Shown: positions 1 through 11,420 of the stretch, piece by piece
How positions within the stretch are numbered: position 1 is the stretch's first letter
How the letters are laid out: each line of letters opens with the position of its first letter
Notes under the pieces: generated by a model
Databases searched by the model: none
Told to the model about the DNA's origin: nothing
What the model saw: the letters and a program-made list of their open reading frames with translations, nothing else
From: Isoetes taiwanensis
Lineage: Eukaryota; Streptophyta; Lycopodiopsida; Isoetales; Isoetaceae
DNA: 64,000 nucleotides
Reading direction: 5' to 3'
NCBI GenBank assembly: GCA_021234155.1
Contig: JAJEKV010000008.1
Location: 16,404,006 to 16,468,005 of the forward strand
Translations under genes and position numbers: made by a program

Positions 1-879
1 TAGTATGCTCGTTAGTGAATCTTGGATATTTTCCTAATGACCTTTTTCAATGACTTCTCAAGGTATAAAGGACTGGACTATGGTTTGTGGCGGATGAGCT
101 GGATAATGCATTTATGCCTGGGAATGTATTGTCTGTTGCTTATACTTTTTTAGAATCTTTAATATTTGAGTTTTATTCATTTCATAGATTCTGAGGTGAT
201 TGTCGTTTTCTAATTCTTGCGAAGCTAAGAAGTGTAATTTGATCTTCTGCTTGGAATATAAAGAAGCTTAGCTATGGAGCAATCTATTATCTTCTATGCA
301 TGTGTCATGGTGCCATTATCATATGCTGACTGTTTTTACAAAGAGGGCATGAGCTACTGGACCACCATCAACTCTCTATGATTGATAAGAGCATTGGTGT
401 TCATGGGGGCATGGTAGCACATGATCTGTCTTGTTGCAGCCTTGAAGCACCAAAGCTGAAATGCTTTTCTAAGGAAGCACATGATGCCATTTTCCATTTT
501 TAGATAATCGACTCCAAGAGCGTGCTTGTTTGTTTCTCTTCATTAACTTAACTCTCAGATAATCCTATAAGTTTCACAAGCCATGTAAGATTTGATGCCT
601 AAACGTGAAATTGGTGAAAATGTTGTATTGCCTACACATGCTGCAAACCATGAGTTGTCACAAAATAAACACAAAGGGCTCCTCTTCATATTCCATATGA
701 TTATTGTTGTGCATGTCTACTAAAAGTTACCAAAAGTTACCAAAACCAACTGGAACCAATATTATGACACTTGTATTGCCTACTGTTGTTCAGTCATGGC
801 TAGAGGGTTGTACCTTTGCTAGTTCCAACTATTGTGATATGTAAAAGTTTAAAAGTTTTTTCATCGGCAAAGACGCTTT

Positions 880-1055
880 GGATCCTCCATCTATATATAG
901 GATTTAAAACTTAAGTATAATTCTAAGTGTCAAAATATCGTAATGATTCAACTCAACCCAAGCCATGTTTCATTCAACCTCAGCCTAAGCAGCGTCATCG
1001 CCCCAAGGCCTCTATCCCATGCATCACCGCCATGGCCACATATAAGGTAACTCTA
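880..1055 (+). promoter_or_regulatory. Candidate TATA box and short first exon
   Basis: A TATA-like CTATATATAGG lies near 890-900. The first ATG downstream (943) opens a short frame of about 35 codons rich in Ser, Pro and Leu. It runs to a possible splice donor, AAG|GTAACT, near 1046. The duplicate copy keeps the same arrangement near 31192-31350. No protein family is recognised and no second exon can be assigned, so this is a weak candidate. The rest of 1-2280 shows no supportable gene. Confidence 0.2.
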
Positions 1056-2379
1056 AAACACCGGGAACAAGGTAATAAAATGTCATCTCTCTTACTAAGG
1101 GAGCTAGAGAGACAACTTTGCTCATGGGCTTGCTGCTTGCATTATGGCCTCTATCATCGGGTTTCTTAGTGTTGCACACATTATGGCTTGGGATTCCAGT
1201 GTTTGATTTATAGTATGGTGTTGTTCTAGAAGGATTGTGCTATATTTTTTGGTGTAAAATATACTGAAAATGATATGTTGAACGTTTTTCAATGGTTTTA
1301 ATGGCATTGTATATTCCAATGGTTGAATAATCAAAATTAAAGCACTTAAACATAGTAATATCCCATAGATATTAATAAGGCCATTCCTCACTACTATATT
1401 GTATTCCAGTCCATTTGTTTCAATGTTTCTTCCGCAGACACACCGGACATGCATCAAAAGTAAATGCATATATGAAATTATCAGGGGTTAATGCTAGTAA
1501 TTGCATCTCCTACAAGAAGATAACTAGTTCAAGGAAATGAAAGGAACATGATGAAGCTCCATGCTGGTTCTATACATCAAATCGACATCTATCAAACCCA
1601 ATTTATGTCCATGTATCTGCAAACCACCCCAAAATAGAGCATTCAAGTTGGCCTGCACATGAAGTAGAATAACACAAGTTGCCTTGTTTGTTTGCCTTGT
1701 TTATTTAAAGGAATAAACTTTAGTTAGACGATAAGGCTCAAGTTTTGCAAAAGTGGCCCTTTATCTTTATCTTTTTGTACCTTGTACCTACGCAAGATTT
1801 AAAGTAGCCCTTATCTTTATCTTTTTCTACCCTTGTACCCAAGCAAGATTCATTCTTCCATCAATTTGAGTCGGACATTATAGTGTCGATAGCCATATTA
1901 ACATGATCGGAAAATGTGATAGCCACAACGATTGTTTAAAAGTGCAACGTGATTATTGAGCTCGACTAGTCTAGCATATATCCATATGAAGAAACAATTT
2001 TCTGTTGTTCATCCAAATGACCCAATGTTCATTAAACCCTATGCAATCATTTATGTATATGTTTCTATAGGCATGTTGTGATGTGGAATGGCAAGAGGGA
2101 GGCCATTCCCTGTGTGGCAGGGCCACCAGTAGCAGGGAGCGCCTTGGCCGCTGCGATAAATTTCTTGTTGATTTGAATATGTAGCACAATAACAGGGGGT
2201 TACTTTTAGATTTTTGTACGTTTTTTCACATGGTTTTTCTATGATTTCATTGTTGTATTCGTTGAGGTGTATTAAATAGTATTTCTAGAGTGCACCCTTT
2301 ATGGGCCGTTGATTTTCATTAGTTGGAACAATCCGGGGGTTGTTGTCTTTCTCTGCATGTGTTTGTGCATGAACACTGC

Positions 2380-2492
2380 GTATGCATGTGCATGTGCATG
2401 TGCATGTGCACGTGCATGCATGTGCATGTGTACTGTGCATGTGCAAGTGTAAGTGCATGTGTGTGCATGTGCATGTGCATGTGTACTTGCCC
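2380..2492. repeat. TGCATG microsatellite
   Basis: Imperfect run of TGCATG/TGTGCA hexamers about 110 bp long. The Cys/Met/His-rich open frames on both strands here are translation artefacts of the repeat. The same locus in copy 2 is shorter and interrupted. Confidence 0.9.
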
Positions 2493-2619
2493 TCTTGGAT
2501 TCTTGTTGTCGGAGTGGATTTTTGCTGCCACGAGGTGGATTTTTTGCTCATACTTGCAAAGGTATTTGTTTTTTAATGTTTCTTCCGTTAGCATAATGAT
2601 TTTTTTTACAAGGTATTAG

Positions 2620-3912
2620 TTTCCTGGTTCTACAATGTAGTGCTGCAAAACCCGCCTTTGTTTCTGCAGATTCAAAAAGAGTATAGAGTTTAGGCCCTCT
2701 GTTTGCTTCCAACTCTTGGATATTCCTGGCCTGCCGGATTGTTCATAGTAGCCAGCCTTTAGCTTTAATCAACAAACGGATTCTTATGCACACGCATGGG
2801 CGGATTATTATTCCTTTTTTGAGTCATGCGATCACCAAACAAAGGGCCACAAGAATGCATTTATATTGTAGGTTTGGAACTTTAATCGAACCGTAAGGTG
2901 AATCATGCATTACCTTTAAGCTAGAGATAGAGCATCCAAAATCATATGGATTGATAAACAATGGTTTCATTGTAAAAGAGAAATAGTCAGAATGAATAAC
3001 AACACGTGGAACGCTAACGAAAGCAAGCGGATCGGACAATGTGATCTTAATAATTGAGAAGATAAAAAGTTTGGCGAGACCTATACCCTAAACAGAGGGT
3101 GAAATCCTTTTAAAAAAGCTACCAACCGTGGTCCAATACGAGACTCAAGATCTTTTATTTCTAAACGCGACTCGATTGTCATTTCTCCGATTGTCATTGA
3201 ACAACATTGATCGCTGATGCTTTGTGGGAATTCAGGATACCGAGAAGACTCGAGCAAGTCGGTGGTGTCGATCTTCTCAAATTCTTGAATCCAGTCTTGG
3301 ACTCCCTTCCATGCCACCGGGTATGAGGATTTGCTACCCCATAGTTTATAATGTTTAGATAGATTGAGATTTGTTATTAATAACGCCTAAGATGAAAAGC
3401 ATGTATGTTAACACGGTTATTTATTCATTCCCTCTAACAAGATAAAAGGGGTCCATGGGCTTTCTACGGAAGCGATTTTTCGTAAGCAACCTCGGGTCAA
3501 ATTAACAATGCCATATCGAACTTGGAAAGAGGGTTCATCGGTTTTAAGCGCAACTTAGTTAATCGGGTCAAGTATAGGTGGGAATGAATTTAGCCAATGG
3601 CTTGATTGATGGCAATTTGGCATCACAGAAATAGAATGTCTCATGTGTAAGACTTGTTCATTATTAATAAATTCTATTATTACATACATACTACTACCTC
3701 ATGTATATTAATATTGGTATTGGTATAATATTATATGTCTAATTCTATGCAATGTTTTCGTTTCCATAATTTGAGCACCTCTAGTTTGTTAGATTTGTGA
3801 GGCTATGATATACCATCCATCATTAGAGTATTAGGTAATGTCTATATCTACACCCCTACACCATCCTTAAGGCCCCGAAGGGGCCAAAAAAATTTTTAGT
3901 TAACACAAACCA
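2620..3912. other. Intergenic DNA, nothing recognised
   Basis: AT-rich sequence with short open frames only, none with recognisable similarity. Part of it (3081-3320) shows dense CG-versus-CAG/CTG differences from 33390-33640 in copy 2, so small frames here are unreliable. Confidence 0.5.
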
Positions 3913-4355
3913 TTAACACACAACTACCTTAAACATTATTAACACAAACCATTACATTTGACACATTTAAATAAAAATCCCCCTTAAACCCCCTTTGGTT
4001 TGGGTGCATATTCACACGGGGGGTTACTCCGGGCAACGAGAGCTGTCAGATGGGCATATTTGCCCTTTATTCCAAGATCTGGACCGTACATAGCAATCCT
4101 CGTTTGTGGGGTATGCACGTACAAGTTTTTGTATACCGTATATTAAGGTTTGCAAAATACTATAAGGTTTGAGAGAATGTACTTAATGGTGTTAATTTTG
4201 TACATGTATTGTAAAGTTTTTGGGGCTCTCGCTGCCCTACGTAACCCCCCGTGTGAATATGCACCCAAACCAAAGGGGGTTTAAGGGGGATTTTTATTTA
4301 AATGTGTCAAATGTAATGGTTTGTGTTAATAATGTTTAAGGTAGTTGTGTGTTAA
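3913..4355. mobile_element. Foldback/MITE-like element with long terminal inverted repeats
   Basis: The left arm (about 3913-4040) begins TTAACACACAACTACC. It is matched as its reverse complement by the right arm (about 4225-4355), which ends GGTAGTTGTGTGTTAA. The arms run about 125-145 bp with few mismatches and enclose a core of about 185 bp with no coding capacity. TTAA sits at both outer edges and may be the target duplication, or part of it. The element is non-autonomous and I cannot assign a transposase superfamily. The core is inverted relative to the same element in copy 2. Confidence 0.85.
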
Positions 4356-4998
4356 TTAAATTCTAGCCCAGCAGTTGGAAAGAGAAATGTTCTTGTTGAT
4401 TTGAATATGCCAATGAAATTAAATATGCATAAACCTGCAATATTTCATTCTATATTTGTGCAATTCTGCTAAAACTACAGAAGATATTTTATTGGGCCTA
4501 TAATTTGTAAGGGCAAACATGCAAAATAGAACTGCGGTTGGTTCTTTAAGTGTTTTTATACTCTTTGCATAGATGGCTTTAACATAAATGATGCTGATCT
4601 AACATTTCCAAGACTTTAAACAAATGTTAGGATTGTCACAACGTTAAAACTACTTCTTGACAGTTATAAGCTTGTAGCTTTGCAATTTTTCTACCAAAAT
4701 AATAGAATGTACTGACTTAAACAATAAACAAGATATTTAATTTCATAACACTAAGTCCCTACTATCTCCATGTGATACTTTACCTTCGTAAATTACAAAA
4801 TTAAATGCCTCATATACTTGCTATCAATGCTACAATGGTGTCCAATGCTTGCTTTACCACAGAGCACATTGACTGTTCAGTTTTCATATGGCGCATATCG
4901 ATTATTCAAAGCATGGATTGTTTCTCTTTGGCGCATATGATTCTGAGTTTCTAATACTAAAGGACATAGAATGCAATTGCATGGATGCTTTAATCATG

Positions 4999-5195
4999 TG
5001 AATATCATTCCACATTGCATACATTAAAGAACATGGGGTGCAATGGTCTTGAACACGAGGCATTATGGTAAATTTCTCTCTTGGCCTCCTTGGTGAATAT
5101 CGTTCCACATTACCGAAATTAAAGAACAAGGGTGCAATAGTCTTGAACACAAGAGGCATTATGGTAAATTCCTGGCTTGGCCTCCTTTCAAAATT
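4999..5195. repeat. Two-unit tandem repeat of about 97 bp
   Basis: Two head-to-tail units each contain a GAATATC(A/G)TTCCACATT start, a TTGAACAC segment, GGCATTATGGTAAATT and a GGCTTGGCCTCC or TCTTGGCCTCC end. In copy 2 the LINE has inserted inside the second unit. Confidence 0.75.
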
Positions 5196-5199
5196 AATA

Positions 5200-6340
5200 A
5201 CGTAGTGTAACATGTGTCAACAACTAGGTCGTATATAGCAAAGTTGTTTACGCGGTCTATGACTCTAAGAGAATGTCATTCTCTACATCATACACATAGA
5301 AAATTATTGCATTAAGGTTCAAATTCAATTGCTATAGATATTCTCTATATGATACACATGGAAAAAAATTGCATTAAGATTGGACGTAACTTCTTCCCAT
5401 CATTTAGTTGTGGCAGAGGCCTATTGCAATTTATACAAGCGGGCTATCTTATTTATTTCTGCTATAGTTTGTGATATTCTTTTGAGTTTTGTATACCAAT
5501 GGGACATTCTAGTCGTAGGACTGTGCATTCCTCAGTTAGGGCATGCTTAAAATTAATTAGAAAACTTAGCCAAAGATTATACAAAAACCACAATATTAAT
5601 GTTTAGACCCTCTCTACGAATCTAGGCTTGTGAGCCTAAAATGAAATTGGTCCTAAATATTAATATAAAAGAATGAGAAAACATTTACCAACAAAGTTAA
5701 CCTCAAATTCACCTTGAAAATACACTGTAAATACACCTAAAATGTGATATAGGTATTAAAAAATACCCTAAAAACCAAAACAACATGTTAGAAAAAAGAG
5801 GTGATTATTGAGACAAAGGGTGATTTTGAGGTTGTTTAGTTTTTTTTCCTAATAGCAGGATAGGGTGATCTAAATACCATGTTAATTATGTACTCTTGTT
5901 TAATGGTTGATTGTGCACATTTATTTATTGTTGAAAATGGTGAATCAATGCTTTAAAAGGGAAGAAAATGATCCTTAGGTGTCTAACATGTTCTCCTTCT
6001 CCTATCTATCCTATTTGTCAGTTACCTCTTGTTTATATATTTGTCGATCTAGGTGTCTTCTGTGTAAGATTATCCTTAAGAGCAGTTAACCGCTTTCTTC
6101 TGCATTCTAAGATCCATGTAAGACCTGACTTTGAAGATTTACACTTGTTTATTTCTGTGCATCCAGCGAATAATGATCTGATTTTAAGTGTCACATCATC
6201 CCACCTTCTATCTAAGCCTACATATTCGATGAGGTAGTGAGTTGTACAAAATTATGTAGTTATTCAATTTGGAAAACGACGTGGTCCAAAAGACTTCAAT
6301 GTCGAAGTCTATGTTACCAAGTTGTCAATGTTGAACTCGT
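5200..6340. other. Intergenic DNA with one unrecognised open frame
   Basis: Almost identical to 42000-43140 in copy 2. An 89-codon frame at 5968-6237 (+) looks protein-like but matches no family I know. It is interrupted in copy 2 by changes at CTG/CAG sites (for example CTTCTGCATT here, CTTACGCATT there). Near 6340-6436 come two short TAGAA arrays at the LINE 3' end. Confidence 0.4.
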
Positions 6341-6409
6341 AAAAAGTGTGAATAGAATAGAATAGAATAGAATAGTGTGAATAGTGTGAAGGAATTGGAT
6401 TCTTGTTAA

Positions 6410-8850
6410 TTGAAATGAATAGAATAGAATAGAATAGTTTTTTAACGCCCCGAGGAGACCAATAGGTCATGGGACCCATACAATGGGCTAGTACAATCAT
6501 TACTACTAGGATTAAAAAACCCCTGCCTCGAAAGGTTTTCAAGGGAAAAACCGTTGTAGTAATGATGATACTAGACAAGCAGAGATAATGACTACTGAGG
6601 GCTCGAATTGCGCACGTTTATCTAGAACCTCAAGTATGTATAATGCCAAGTCATGCACATATGGTGCTCGGAAGTTGTGGGCGTGGAATGGAATGCTAAG
6701 GTCAAAAATGATTAGGACTATCTCAAAAGGGGCAACTCGAGGAAAAGTATGGCTTTCATTTTCAATAACTCAATCGGCAACAGCACATAGCCTCGCCACA
6801 AGCAATTGTGGCCGCTCCCATCTACCGCCTCAATCTGGTAATTGTGGGACCCCGCGGCGAATTGATGCAATAGCTTCAAGCTTGTTCCCGACAATGAAGC
6901 AAGCAAATAAGCTTGGGGCCCGGGTGCCAAGGTGGGATTTATGTGTGCATGATAATGACCCGGAGTTTCACTTGGGCCAAAGTAACTGCGTCCCATATCT
7001 TTTGAGAAAACGACCATTGAGATATTGTTGCAAAAGCTCGGGATCGAATCGGCAAGCATCGCAAAGGTTTCGCTGTACACACTTACCCAGCAGGGCAAAC
7101 CATGTAGTGCAATGCTCTTTCCAACATCGTTTCAAACGCCGAGGAGGAGATTCAGCCATGGCAAGTGCAAGAACGGATACCTAACATCATCCATGTGGTG
7201 CACCTTGCCGGATATAGTGGAGATGGCGCTTCATGGCGAGAATGTTGAAGAGGCCAAAAACACATCTCTTGTAAAAAAGAATAGCATAGGGCAACGTTGT
7301 TTTAACTCAGGTCTGTAAGTGAGAAAGGACTTTTGCACCCGCTCCAAGCTCTCCCAAGCACTAGCACTAATGGCAGGCCCCACACTTGAGAACCATACAA
7401 GAAAAGCAGGCTCTACCAAAGCCCAAAACAAGTGGGCTTTTCGTGGCCAATCATGAATTTCTAGCGAAAAACAATTGTTTTGCATTGCATAGAGTGCTCT
7501 CCATCCAAAGAGACCACCCGCTTGGTAATACATTGTTCCCAAAGTGTGTTCTTACATAATTCTACACCAAGATACTTGTAGCTATCTACAACTTCAACGG
7601 CGGCTATCATAGTGCATAGGGGAACATTGTGGATTAGAAGATTGAACTACCAAAAGCTTGGTCTTTTTGGAGATTAACACGCAAAACACGTGTTCTCACA
7701 AAAACGGCATGCGAGCATGTAAATATTCTTTGCATACTAGCAGCCGTATGTGCAGTGAAACATCATCAAAGCATACATAAGTTGCCTAATGATATAGTGT
7801 GCCAAATGTGGACCTCCGCCCGCCATGATTATCAAGCCATTCTTTCAATTGATCAATGTACAAGCCAAAGAGTGTAGGAGATAAAGGGCAACCCTCGGCC
7901 GAACTCCAATCACGCTAGTGATTTGAGTACACGATGCTGGAAATTTAGCAAAACCCGTAGATAAAGTGCACAAAAGCTAGCGCCAAAGAAGCTCGCGTGG
8001 TAATCGTATCAAAAGCGTATAAAATCCACAAAGCATATATAGAGGTCTTGTTTCGGACTTGACTATGTTCAATAAGCATCGCATAATGTGAAAATATGGT
8101 CTATTGTAGAATGGCATGGACAAAGCACGCTTTGCCCTACAAAGACGCATACACCAATATGTTACGCCCATGATGTCAACGCTTCAAAGAAGACTGCTAA
8201 GAGCTTTGAAAATATGGAACTTACCATGATCATGCGATAATTAGAAGGGTCATGCTTATCACCGCTTTGTAAATTGGTACAACCTTACCGACTTGACCAA
8301 GTTTACGGCAAGCCTTCTTGCAAAGTTTGATTTTAAAAGAGTAGTGATGATTGGAAGCAATAACGGACCCCATTTAAGCAATGCGCTTGCAAACCTTGAA
8401 GATCGTAAGATTTTCCATTAGATAGATGCCGCAATCCTTCTTTTTGACTTCCTCCCTCTCGTGAATTGAAGAATATCACCTACCAAAGAAGGCACTGAAT
8501 TAAGGACCCTGGGATGATCATATAAGTGGACCAATCGCTCATCCCATTGCCAAGATAGAAATATGTCCAAGGGTAGGAGGTGGTCGATATAATATTTTTG
8601 CCTGGAAGGTCCGAGGCTCACGTGAAAGGACAATTCAAACATTTGCTTCTTCGATGCTCAAAGAACAAAAGCGTGCCTTCTAGCGTTTCAAAACGGACTT
8701 ATAATTACGAATGGCATTATGTCGCATATCCGCTCAACTATCGCCGCTAATTGTTTTTAAGCCGCCATGCGGTCTTCATCAAACCGTGCATTTCTAGGAA
8801 AGGATTTTGAGCAACACCGGAAGCGCGGTACCAAAGCGTGTAATTTGAAA
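6410..8850 (-). mobile_element. 5'-truncated LINE with TTCTA tail, copy 1
   Basis: A minus-strand LINE remnant. Its 3' end is the TAGAA (TTCTA on the coding strand) array at 6413-6436, followed by a 3' UTR resembling that of the full-length LINE in copy 2. Reading leftwards on the minus strand, an endonuclease-RT linker is seen at 8418-8642. RT pieces follow, then a thumb/C-terminal region at 7231-7542 with AWESLERVQKSFL. The endonuclease and ORF1 are absent, as expected for 5' truncation. Frames are badly broken, partly at sites that differ from copy 2 by CAG/CTG changes. The 5' edge (about 8850) is approximate. It predates the duplication because both copies carry it. Confidence 0.8.
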
Positions 8851-9235
8851 TGAGTATGTATATGTGCACCACTTGACTACATAAATCGAATTTGATTATA
8901 TGGGTACAAGAAAGTATAATATGTAAACCTCTAATATTGAAAGCCAAATGGTTTATTCCATTTGTGTCATAATTGAATATTTTAAGTTTGACGATTGACG
9001 ATGAAACTTGGTAAAGGAAATTGCATTGTTTAAAATAATCTCCTATAATACACTAGCTTAACTCTATCACACCACGAGTGTATATTCATGTGATACATAG
9101 TGCAACGAACTACATATGTTGTAAATGCACATGGAAATTTATAATCTAGGTAGGTGGGAATATTTGCATGCCAATCCGCGATTAGCACAGTGTGTTTTCT
9201 GCTTCATGTGAATTTTTCATTAGGCCAGATCATTT
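8850..9235. other. AT-rich spacer, nothing recognised
   Basis: No open frame worth reporting. Nearly identical to 45580-46015 in copy 2. Confidence 0.5.
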
Positions 9236-9555
9236 TTTAGGTTTAGTAAATGGTTAGGCAAAGGTTATTTATTTGGTTCAATATCTCATGTTTTGGATTG
9301 TCTAAGAAGACGTCCTATAGGCCTAATAATGAGACAATGTGGAGAAAACAACGGTGAGAGGATTTTAACCTAATGAACTGCATTTTGATGTCATGGAGAG
9401 GGAGCATATTGTGATGGGCACAATTGGCTAATGTTGAAATCTCCTAATTGGCTAATTGGCTAATTGTCATCTCACGGATTTGGCAATGACAAAAGACGTC
9501 CTACGCGGTCATCTCACGCGGTCAACCCGCGGTCATCCCACACCAAAACACCAAA

Positions 9556-9600
9556 ATGAAGATGGCGAAGCAGGGTGAAGCTCCTTGTCCTAAAGCGTCA
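9556..9600 (+). pseudogene. Isolated 5' fragment of the acidic-repeat gene
   Basis: The sequence from the ATG at 9556 encodes Met-Lys-Met-Ala-Lys-Gln, as at the start of the full gene at 15352, and is preceded by the same ACCAAAACACCAAA leader. Homology stops after about 25 bp. The TATA segment that precedes the full gene is missing here. It is best read as a stranded gene start left by unequal duplication. The partner in copy 2 is at 46328. Confidence 0.5.
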
Positions 9601-9650
9601 CATTTTTTTTCCTTGCCCTAAATTGTCACAATTCATATTAAGTAATAGGT

Positions 9651-9856
9651 AAAAGGCCGTTGAGGCCATTTTTCCGGGGAAAAGGCAGCGTGCAGGCGAG
9701 TGGCGGGTCGTGGCGGGCAATAAAGGCCGTTGAGGCCATTTTTCTGGCGGAAAAGGCCTTGCGGCAGCCCGGCAGCTCGCCTCGCCATCGCCAAGCCTTT
9801 TCCGCCAGAAAAATGACCTCAACGGCCTTTACCTTACATAAAGGTAAAGGGGGCCA
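9651..9856. repeat. GC-rich hairpin element, copy 1a
   Basis: The inverted arms read AAAGGCCGTTGAGGCCATTT on the left and its near reverse complement on the right, continuing into GGCGGAAAAGGC / GCCTTTTCCGCC. A second small palindrome (arms CTTTACCTT and AAGGTAAAG) sits at the right edge, then GGGGGCC. The element is non-coding and strongly self-complementary. It recurs at 12591-12728, 46421-46630 and 49391-49514. Confidence 0.8.
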
Positions 9857-10052
9857 TAGCTGATTTTCAGAGTTTTTCTTGGAGTTTGCGTCGTTGAAGC
9901 TCAGGTAAGGAAGCAAATCTGTTAACCTTTTACTAAATCTGTTAATACGTTAGTAGTGAGTTCAGCCGCGAGAGCTATGCATCACTATTCCACATAGCAC
10001 AGAGCTATTCCACAAGGAAGCAGGGTTTTCTGGGGGCGTAGGAGCTCCAGCG

Positions 10053-10146
10053 ATGCCGGAACGGATTGGAAGCTCCATGAAGCAGAAAAGTGGCGGAATC
10101 AAGAAGAAGAGTGAGAAAAAAAAAAGATACAGAAACATTAAGCAAG
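10053..10146 (+). other. Lys-rich exon-like frame with splice donor
   Basis: An ATG opens about 31 codons encoding MPERIGSSMKQKSGGIKKKS and a further lysine run, ending at AAGCAAG|GTATTC, a good plant 5' splice site. The same start and donor recur at 12157-12246, 46827-46919 and 48951-49044, with the Lys-rich part kept and the downstream sequence variable. The length of the A-run differs between copies and shifts the frame. This is a candidate first exon of an unknown gene, perhaps a relic of the acidic-repeat family whose product also starts with a basic stretch. Confidence 0.3.
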
Positions 10147-10266
10147 GTATTCACCTCCAAAACCGAATCAAAGGGGCGAAAGGCCACATGCATCTCTTGG
10201 CCAAACCGATGCATACTACCAAACCGAGCCAAGTCATGGCCAAGTTCATGTCCCCCACGGTCACCT

Positions 10267-10273
10267 TATATAA
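10267..10273 (+). promoter_or_regulatory. TATA module 1
   Basis: TATATAA in the repeated context CACGGTCACCT(TATATAA)GACCACGGTCACGG. It is the first of five related modules in this copy. Confidence 0.5.
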
Positions 10274-10460
10274 GACCACGGTCACGGCGTGCTTGACATA
10301 TATAATGTTTCTTCTACTGCACATTCCCATCACACATTTTACTTTGCATCATGTTGAATGTGTGGCATCTTCGGAATTGGTGCCAATGCAAAAAAAAACG
10401 AACTAAGAACTTCTATTGTGTCTTTCTCAAAGCCAAGAAGGAAATAATGGGGTTCGCTTT

Positions 10461-10509
10461 AAAACGGCCTCAACAACCTTTACCTTACATAAAGGTAAAG
10501 AGGGCCACA
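10461..10509. repeat. Partial hairpin element (right end only)
   Basis: Only the right edge of the hairpin family is present: CGGCCTCAACAACC followed by the CTTTACCTT / AAGGTAAAG palindrome and AGGGCCAC. Partner in copy 2: 47236-47290. Confidence 0.6.
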
Positions 10510-10619
10510 TTTTGGCGGTCAACCCGGATGCCACGTCGACAAGTTTTGGATGCCGGAATATTACTGTTCATCAATGGCTCGCGAGCAAGGTAACATTGGA
10601 AAAAAAACCATAAACCCAC

Positions 10620-11420
10620 ATATGTAATGACAAATGGTTTAGGTAAATGGTTAAGGAGGAGCACTTTGGTGCCTTTCGATGTATGTGGTCCCGCTTCATC
10701 CCGAGGTGTTGCCTTCATCGCCAAAGTGGCCTTTAGTTATCCCCGAGCCTCATCGTAAAAGCGACCGGGCGATGGGTATGGGATAAATTGCTTCATCCTA
10801 AGCTATCCATTTTATGGTGGCGGATCACTCATAGATGCGTCGCGGGTAAACACCGTTGTTCATCGATTTAGATCCGAAGTCTTCGTGATCCGCCCTCTTG
10901 CACGAGAGGGATGAGACAATTGAGCTTGCTTTTTCTTGTGTCACCATGTTCGAGCACGCTTGGCGGTGGCCACGAGTCTTTTCCATTGTGACTTGAATAG
11001 TCGGCCGAGGTCCTATTGTCAGTCTATCCTAGTTCTTGGGACAAGTTGCTTAAAGAGGGCTTTCCACTTAGCATCCGCTGGATCATATAGTCCATCCGGA
11101 AGAGGCGAAATCTCCTCATCTTCAAGGGACAGACTCTTTTCGGATCGCAAGAAGTGCCTAGCGATGCCCGAATCGCATTGTGAAGGCGTACAAGTGTTCT
11201 TCCTTGAAGGATGACATCAAAAGTGTCATTTGGGAGCGATATCTTAAATTTAACACCTACTCAATGCAAATAGTTGTGCTCATAGTGATCTATGTTCTCT
11301 ACCTTTTCTACATTATGTATGTGGTGGGTAGTGTTGCTCTAGTGGATATCTTCTCCACGGGTTTTGAGTCCCCATGTACTCTTTGTATTCTTTTGAGTAA
11401 TAAAGGTCCACGTTCATCAA
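10620..11420. other. Unit-1 specific insert, no gene recognised
   Basis: A segment present in unit 1 but not unit 2 (partner 47420-48200). It has short open frames only. It ends in TCTTTTGAGTAATAAAGGTC and an A-run (11420-11431), which looks like a polyadenylated 3' end. This could be a retroposed transcript end, but no coding similarity is recognised. Confidence 0.35.

Noticed and set aside
927-1169. 80-codon frame present in both copies
   Set aside because: It starts with GTG in an eukaryotic context. The nearby ATG uses another frame, and conservation is explained by the recent duplication.
2285-2619. Cys/Met/His-rich open frames on both strands
   Set aside because: They are translations of the TGCATG microsatellite.
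6588-7184. 198-codon plus-strand frame
   Set aside because: It lies antisense to the truncated LINE, whose RT-like pieces are on the minus strand. The copy-2 counterpart is not open.
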